The notes under the pieces are model-generated. The model ran no database searches, was not told the origin of the DNA, and saw only the letters and a program-made list of their open reading frames with translations. DNA of 64,000 nt from Gerris lacustris (lineage: Eukaryota > Arthropoda > Insecta > Hemiptera > Gerridae): positions 23,826,106-23,890,105 of the forward strand of contig OX578282.1 in the NCBI GenBank assembly GCA_951217055.1, given 5' to 3'. Positions within the stretch are counted from its first letter, which is position 1. The number at the start of each line of letters is the position of its first letter. The translations under genes were made by a program, and so were the position numbers. Below, piece by piece: positions 58,340-64,000 of the stretch.

Positions 58340-58503
58340 CAGGGCCGTCCCTAGGGGGGGTCAACCGGGTCAAGCTGACCCGGGCGCCACGTCCAGGGCG
58401 CCGCCAGGCCCCCTTCTTAACTACTAGGTGAATTTGGCAATAAGGGGGGGGGGCGCCAATGATGCCTTTGACCCGGGCGCCTAAACCCCTAGGGATGGCC
58501 CTG
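58340..58503. mobile_element. hAT-like MITE, 164 bp
   Basis: Ends CAGGGCCGTCCCTAGGGG and CCCCTAGGGATGGCCCTG with a near-perfect 8-bp duplication ACTAACAA / ACTATCAA. Its GC-rich interior explains the ORF readable on the minus strand. Confidence 0.8.
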
Positions 58504-58519
58504 ACTATCAATGTTAAAG

Positions 58520-60430
58520 TGGATTAATATTACTTATTATAAAAGATTAGAAATAGATTAAAAGTAATTATAATCAGGTCTCAATATAATACAATAATTA
58601 TTATAAGGGACAAATATATATTTTAAGATAAGAGATCTCTAGACCACCTCCTCTTCAAACGTCTAGGTGGGATGCTTGATCAAATCTTCATGGATAGTGA
58701 GGTTAGAAACATAGAAATGAGCATTGGTTAATTGGTTATGTTTCTAAGGATATTTGACTGCAAGCTTTGGAGACGACGGGAATTGAAAGGCTTGGTGCTG
58801 CCCCACACTTCCTGCTGGTTTTAGTATAACATTATAAATTTGAAGATTGTTGTTTAAAAAAAAAATGTTAGACCTACCTACAGTCAAGAAGACCGAGCAG
58901 TAACTTATATCGTCGTGTGATGTCAGTACGTTTTGTTTTTCTATGTAGTTGCCACGTTATTCGTCGGTCAAGGAAAAGGCAAAGGTTATCGGACGGAGTC
59001 GGACTGCGGAATGAGAACTTGATGATCTATACAATTCAAAATTCTATATTGACCAGGCAACACCACCAAATATTGAAGAAATTACACACATACCAAAATA
59101 AATTATCTAGATTTTTAAAAGATGAGCAACTTTTTTTAACAATACATACTACTGTAAAAGGAAATGATGTAAGTGATGCAAAGCTATAATTTAATTTAAG
59201 TTTATATCCATTCATTTGTTATTATTTATTTATGAACCGTAACAAAAAATGTAATTTAGACTACTCGTATAAGGGTAATAGAGGCCTGTAATTTTAATAT
59301 TCCTTCACATAGGTATAGAATTAATTAACATTTAAACAGTACAAATTTCGTTAGGAAGTGATATTTTGTAGTTTCCGCTATCAAGATAATAATGTACACA
59401 ATGTATATAAACGTTGTAACCCTAACTATTTGTTATGTAAAAAGAAGTCCTCGGAAATTACAGTATATCTGGCGTTAAAATCAACAACTACTGTTTGAAT
59501 AACTATATGATGTTCAATTCAAACAGTTACATTCCAAACCTGTGACAAAGGTAAAATCCTACCTTCATCTTGTTTATTGTAATCAATTTTACTAAAGTGA
59601 TTACATGGAATTACTCACTAGTGTCTGCATTTATAAAAAAGCAAATATTTATCGATCAAATAAACAGCTGAAAGAGAATAGTACGTGATATTGGTTTTTA
59701 TTATGTAGTTTAAAAACATAGAAAACCTTAACCAACGCTCTATAAAATGTGTGATGTAAAAATTTTATTTATATAAAAAGTAATAAGGTTTTTACATTCT
59801 CATATATACGAAAGTATATATTATGTATTTGGAAGAAAAACCGGTTAGTCACATCTTTTAGGTCAAATCATCGTGTTTTCAAAAACTTATAAAATGTCAG
59901 GAAAATTGAAAGCACATACCTTAAAAAAGCAGTGAGAAGTGAACATTAAACGTGAAAAAGTTAACAAAACCGATGGGTATGGGTAGCATAGAGGGAACGA
60001 GAAGGAGAGTGCGCAGCGTCTAGTTTGAGATAATATTTTCTTCTCTTTCTACAAAAAAGGGAGGGGGAAATCTTTAATCAACTATTGCTATAGTTTAGGT
60101 CTACCCTCCTTCACCTTTGTTTATAAAAAGTTTTTAATATTATAATAAGATAATCCATGTATGTCGATTTTTATGACATCCAGGAACATGTATGAACAAT
60201 GCGTTTGGTCGTAACTGCAGACATAAATGCCAAACATATTATGTATACGAAATGCCAAACGGACTAGTCTGTTGAAGCATAGAACTCGCTCCACTCTGTC
60301 AATATTTTTTGAGTTAATGTTAGTTGATATTAATATAATATGACTTAGTTTAAAATTGACAACGTAATGTAAACAATAACTTGTAGAACACTTTGACTTC
60401 CGAACTTAAGAAGAAGTAGTGTGATCATTT
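58520..60430. other. Intergenic, no recognised gene
   Basis: A 90-codon plus ORF (58917-59189, beginning MMSVRFVFLCSCHVIRR) has no domain I know. 62321-62395 and 62990-63065 are direct ~75-bp repeats (AACCTGATTT.AA..A.TTCA, TTAGCCATTCATT) flanking P copy C. Confidence 0.4.
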
Positions 60431-60437
60431 TGAATAA

Positions 60438-60660
60438 TAATAGTTATTTATGCACCTAGGGAGTAAAGTAAGCCATTATTCCCTGAGCGAAAAATTTGGT
60501 TCTTGAGGCGAAGCCGAAGGAACCATGGTCCCTAAATCCCGAAAGCTGAGCGAAGCCAAGGGAATTAGACTCTTTAATTCCCGAGGCGCAGCCGAGGGAG
60601 ATAATTATCGCGAGGGGAATAATGGCACTTTACTCACGAGGTACAAACAATATTTTATCC
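60438..60660 (+). mobile_element. Palindromic family P element, copy A
   Basis: AATAGTTATTTATGCACCTA at the left. The right end GAGGTACAAACAATATTTTA is roughly its complement over ~48 bases. Interior holds CCCGAGGCGCAGCCGAGGG-type units. Head-to-tail with copy B. Confidence 0.75.
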
Positions 60661-60669
60661 AGTAGGAAG

Positions 60670-60917
60670 AAATAGTTATTTATGCACCTAGGGAATAATG
60701 TAAGATATTATTTTCCGCGTGACTGAGTTGATTCCTGAGGCAAAGCCGAAGGAATCAAGGCAACTAAATCCCGAGGCGAAGCCGAGGGTATTAGGTATCT
60801 TAATTCCCGAGGCGCAGCCGAGGGATTAATGTCAATAAAGATTAATGTCATTAATAATTATAACAAGGGAATAATAATGCATTATTCTCGAGGTACATAC
60901 AACATTTTATGTCCAGA
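60670..60917 (+). mobile_element. Palindromic family P element, copy B
   Basis: AATAGTTATTTATGCACCTA to GAGGTACATACAACATTTTA; three CCCGAGGCG(A/C)AGCCGAGGG-like units. Confidence 0.75.
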
Positions 60918-61089
60918 AAAAGCGCTGTATAAGATATAATCTATAAAGAAAACATTTGTATTTCTTTATTAAACGAATTAAATACAAAAATAAAAGAATA
61001 TAAATTATTTAAAACAATTAATAATCACTTTTAAAGTAATAAATAATACCAGCCCATAAAAACCAAGTTTTTATTATAAATCCTTTATA

Positions 61090-62200
61090 TTTTTGCATTT
61101 TAGTTGTGAGAGGAAATATTGGTATTAATTCATTCTAATTTTAAATAATTATTTAAAAATTAATTAATTAGTAAAAATTTAATTAATCAATTAATTTGTT
61201 AGAATGTTTTTGTATTGGTAGAGAGTCGATATGCCAAGTTTCTGCTCGATTGGATGACTGGAAGAGCATCAACTAGACCTCCAAAGATTTTATATACCTA
61301 CCAATTAATAAAATTATTATTTTATTTTTATTACTTTTTTAAATTTCAATATTCCATTCATCTTCAAAAAGAAATTAATTATACTTAAAAATTAAATAAT
61401 TAATTAATTTGTTAAAAATGTTTTTGTCTTGGTAGAGAGTCTATGTACCAAGTTTCAGCTCGATTGGATAAGTGGAAGAGGGTTAACTAGCCCTCCAAAG
61501 ATTTTATATACCTACTAATTAATTACATTTTTATTTTATTTTTATTACTAAATTTTTTTAATATTTAATTAATCCATTCATTTTTAAAAAGATAATTAAT
61601 TAAATTTAAAAATGAATGAATTAATTAATTTGTTAAAATGTTTTTGTCTTGGTAGAGAGTCTATGTACCAAGTTTCAGCTCGATTGGATAAGTGGAAAAG
61701 GGTTAACTAGCCCTCCAAAGATTTTATATACCTACCAATTAATTAATTAATTAATTACATTTTTATTTTATTTTTATTACTAAATTTTTTAATATTTAAT
61801 TAATCCATTCATTTTTAAAAAGAAAATTAATTAAATTTAAAAATTAATGAATTAATTAATTTGTTAAAATGTTTTGTCTTGGTGAGAGTCTATGTGCCAA
61901 GTTTCAGCTCGATTGGATAACTGGAAGAGGGTTAACCAGCCTTCCAAAGATTTTATATACCTACCAATTCATTAATTAATTAATTAATTAAATTTTTTAT
62001 TTTTTCACTTAATTTTTTAATATTTAATAAATCCATTCATTTTTAAAAAGATTATTAATTAAATTAAAAAAATAATTAATTAATCAATTAATTTGTTAAA
62101 ATGTTTTTGTCTCGGTAGAGAGTCTATGTGCCAAATTTCAACTCGATTGGATAATTGGAAGTGGGTTTAACTAGCCTTCCAAAGATTTTGACGTCAGGCA
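61090..62200 (+). repeat. Tandem array, five ~215-235 bp units
   Basis: Each unit has TTTGTTAAAATGTTTTTGTC, TGGTAGAGAGTCTATGT.CC, CAGCTCGATTGGATAA and CCTCCAAAGATTTTATATAC (near 61200, 61415, 61630, 61860 and 62095), separated by (TTAA)n-rich stretches. Units 2 and 3 are the most alike. Confidence 0.9.
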
Positions 62201-62509
62201 CCCAGGCACAAAAGTGAAGTTAATATAAAGGATTTAAAAAAAAGAAAAATTCAACGAAAGCTAAACAAACGTAAACGAAGCATCGTAGAATGACTCGCAA
62301 TACAGCTGGGAGTTTTAAAGCAGTGTTGCTAACCTGATTTTAATCAATTCACTATATTAGCCATTCATTCTCTACTATTTACAAAATAATTAGGTTGGCG
62401 AACGTCCCGTTTTTACATTATTTTCCTGTTTTAACATTATTTCCCCGTTTTTAAGAACGGGGATGAAATGACCAACATTATTACCTATAAACTAGCCCTG
62501 AAAAGATAC

Positions 62510-62800
62510 TTTTCGTCCCTATTGGAGATAAAATAGTTATTTATGCACCTAGAGAGTAAAGTAAGCCATTATTCCCTGAGCGAAAAAGTTGGTTCTTGAG
62601 GCGAAGCCGAAGGAACCATGGTCCCTGATTCCCGAGGCGCAGCTGAGGGAATAACTCTAATTAGCTCCCGAGGCGCAGCTGAGGGAATAACTCTAATTAG
62701 CTCCCGAGGCGCAGCTGAGGGAGATAATTATCGCGAGGGGAATAATGGCACTTTACTCACGAGGTACATACAATATTTTATCTCCAGTAGGAAGAAAATA
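62510..62800 (+). mobile_element. Palindromic family P element, copy C (most complete)
   Basis: Left CCTATTGGAGATAAAATAG and right TATTTTATCTCCAGTAGG extend the inverted ends to about 60 bp. Interior has three near-identical TCCCGAGGCGCAGCTGAGGG units in tandem, which create the repetitive 76-residue ORF. Confidence 0.8.
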
Positions 62801-63077
62801 CACATTTTCGTCCATTGCACAGTTTTTATTTATTATTTTAATAAATAACAATAATTATTAGCACTTTTAATAGCAGATATAAGAGATTGAATATTTAAAA
62901 CAAATAAGAATTGGAATTTAACTCAAATAGAAGGTTATTTAGATGCAGGTTATAAACTTATAAACAAAGATTAACATGGTCAAAAATGCGCAGTGCCGCC
63001 AACCTGATTTCAACAACTTCATTACATTAGCCATTCATTTTCTACTATTTATAAAATAATTAAGTTGCAATCTTTGT

Positions 63078-63195
63078 TGTGATTTAAATAATTTTGATTG
63101 ATGGATGTCAATTGATAAATTGACAAGATTGTTTTTATATAAAAAATATATCACTCTGCATTAAACCTCAGAAGAGTTTATTCTGTATTATCACA
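63078..63195 (+). repeat. 5' LTR of the copia element
   Basis: Ends TATCACA directly before the primer site. TGTGAT...ATCACA are inverted 6-mers, which suggests an LTR of about 118 bp; a start at TGTTG (63075) is equally possible. TATATAAAA near 63136 could be the promoter. The 3' copy is not in the window, so the left boundary is uncertain. Confidence 0.5.
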
Positions 63196-63196
63196 G

Positions 63197-63207
63197 GGGT
63201 TATGGGC
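63197..63207 (+). other. Primer-binding site (half of initiator tRNA-Met)
   Basis: GGGTTATGGGC is complementary to the internal anticodon-stem part of initiator tRNA-Met. That is the priming mode used by copia-type elements, which do not use the tRNA 3' end. Confidence 0.7.
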
Positions 63208-63279
63208 TGTTAAAAAAAGTGATAAGAATAAATAAAATAGAAGGTAAATAATTTAAATAACTTAGAACTTAAAATAAAA

Positions 63280-63909
63280 ATGACTGAATTAATTCAACAT
63301 GCGGAAAAACTAAATGGGATAAATTATATCAATTGGAAGTATAGATTAGAAGCCTTATTAGAAGCAAAGGGACTATGGGATCATTTACAAAGACCCATAC
63401 CAGAAGATCCTGCAGTTTTATTATTATGGAAAAGGACTGATGCACAAATAAGAGGAATGATAACTATTTCAATGGAAAATAGCCAAGTTTCAATGATACT
63501 AACATGCAGAACAGCGAAAGAAATTTTGGACTCTTTGGATAGAAGATACGCCGGAGACATAGAAAAGATGAAATTTGATGCTAAAAATAATGTGGCTAGA
63601 TTAACCATGAAAGAAAGCGAGACTTGGGAGGAATATCTATTAAGATCTGAGAAATTATTAGAATGGGCAAGAACACTAGGCGCTGTAATAGACGACAAAG
63701 AATTTATAACAGGATTTATCAGAGGATTACCAGCAAAGTACAATAATTTAGTTATGCAATTCGATACCATTGAAGATTTAACTGTGATCAAATTAAGAAG
63801 ATTTTTTCAGAAATTTCAGGAAAGACAAGACTTAGAAAAGGAAAATACAAACAATGCATTTAATGCATCGACATCAAGAGAGAACAATAATAAATTTAAA
63901 AATAACTAA
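63280..63909 (+). pseudogene. gag: Copia-type gag polyprotein, in-frame stop before the zinc knuckle
   Basis: A 209-residue ORF of the copia gag family (UBN2/Retrotran_gag_2 type): LNGINYINWKYRLEALLEAK near the N-terminus, then KEILDSLDRRYAG, SETWEEYLLRSEKLLEWA and ITGFIRGLPAKYNNLV. Gag coats the element's RNA in cytoplasmic particles. After TAA at 63907-63909 the same frame continues and encodes CYICGKNHFARDC, the gag zinc knuckle. The stop therefore interrupts what should be one polyprotein, unless it is read through. The knuckle is CX2CX3HX4C, one residue short of the usual CX2CX4HX4C. Probably a decayed copy. Confidence 0.8.
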
Positions 63910-64000
63910 CATTTTGAATTTAAAAATACGCTATCATGTTACATATGTGGAAAAAATCATTTTGCAAGAGACTGTTGGTATAATACACAAAATAAAAATT

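Larger units (their letters stand above)
63078..64000 (+). mobile_element. Ty1/copia retrotransposon, 5' end (continues past the right edge)
   Basis: Layout: short LTR, primer-binding site, gag ORF, zinc knuckle. Pol and the 3' LTR would lie beyond the window. The primer site and gag type both indicate the copia lineage. Confidence 0.8.

Noticed and set aside
58917..59189. 90-codon ORF with an apparent hydrophobic start
   Set aside because: No signal peptide of normal shape, no domain, and surrounding AT-rich DNA without splice or promoter signals.
62618..62848. 76-residue ORF with repeated SRGAAEGITLI
   Set aside because: It arises from three tandem palindromic units in a P-family repeat.
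63381..63791. 136-residue minus-strand ORF
   Set aside because: Antisense shadow of the copia gag ORF.

Overview
The window looks like nuclear DNA of an arthropod, most likely an insect with a large, repeat-rich genome. It is very AT-rich, its genes are split by long introns with standard GT/AG splice sites, and repeats dominate: hAT elements, MITEs, LINE fragments, tRNA-derived SINEs and a Ty1/copia element. The order cannot be fixed by reading; a hemipteran-like repeat profile is only a guess. There are no operons, CRISPR arrays or intact RNA genes.

Two host genes are visible. (1) On the minus strand, 10869 down to 1 and beyond the left edge, lies a gene for a secreted protein. Exon 1 (10812-10869) encodes a signal peptide. 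A 9.0 kb intron joins it in frame to a large exon (1804-1). That exon encodes a Pro/Ser-rich segment followed by tandem copies of a ~160-residue Tyr/Leu-rich domain that I do not recognise. (2) On the plus strand, 15490-49802 carries a complete five-exon gene for a 200-residue ZCCHC24-like protein with a CCHC zinc knuckle and a 3CxxC zinc ribbon. All splice phases agree. Its introns are 3.1, 0.9, 10.3 and 19.4 kb.

Layout: 1-1.8 kb, exon 2 of gene 1; 1.8-10.8 kb, its repeat-filled intron; 10.8-11.0 kb, exon 1 and a TATA box; 11-15.2 kb, intergenic repeats; 15.2-49.8 kb, the ZCCHC24-like gene. Intron 4 holds a 13-copy minisatellite (32.6-33.5 kb), a 4.7 kb hAT element with further elements nested in it (36073-40775), a fold-back repeat family and an 86-bp minisatellite (45.5-46.9 kb). 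From 50 to 63 kb there are SINEs, LINE remnants, a (TA)n tract, long inverted repeats, a small hAT MITE, a palindromic repeat family and a ~220-bp tandem array. The right edge (63078-64000) is the 5' end of a Ty1/copia element: a short LTR, a half-tRNA-iMet primer site and a gag ORF with an in-frame stop.

The two host genes show no functional link. The most unusual items are the unknown repeat-domain secreted protein, a set of 8-bp-TSD miniature elements that share a core but carry different inverted-repeat arms, the nested hAT elements (one flanked by an 11-bp duplication), and a 62-bp perfectly matched hairpin.
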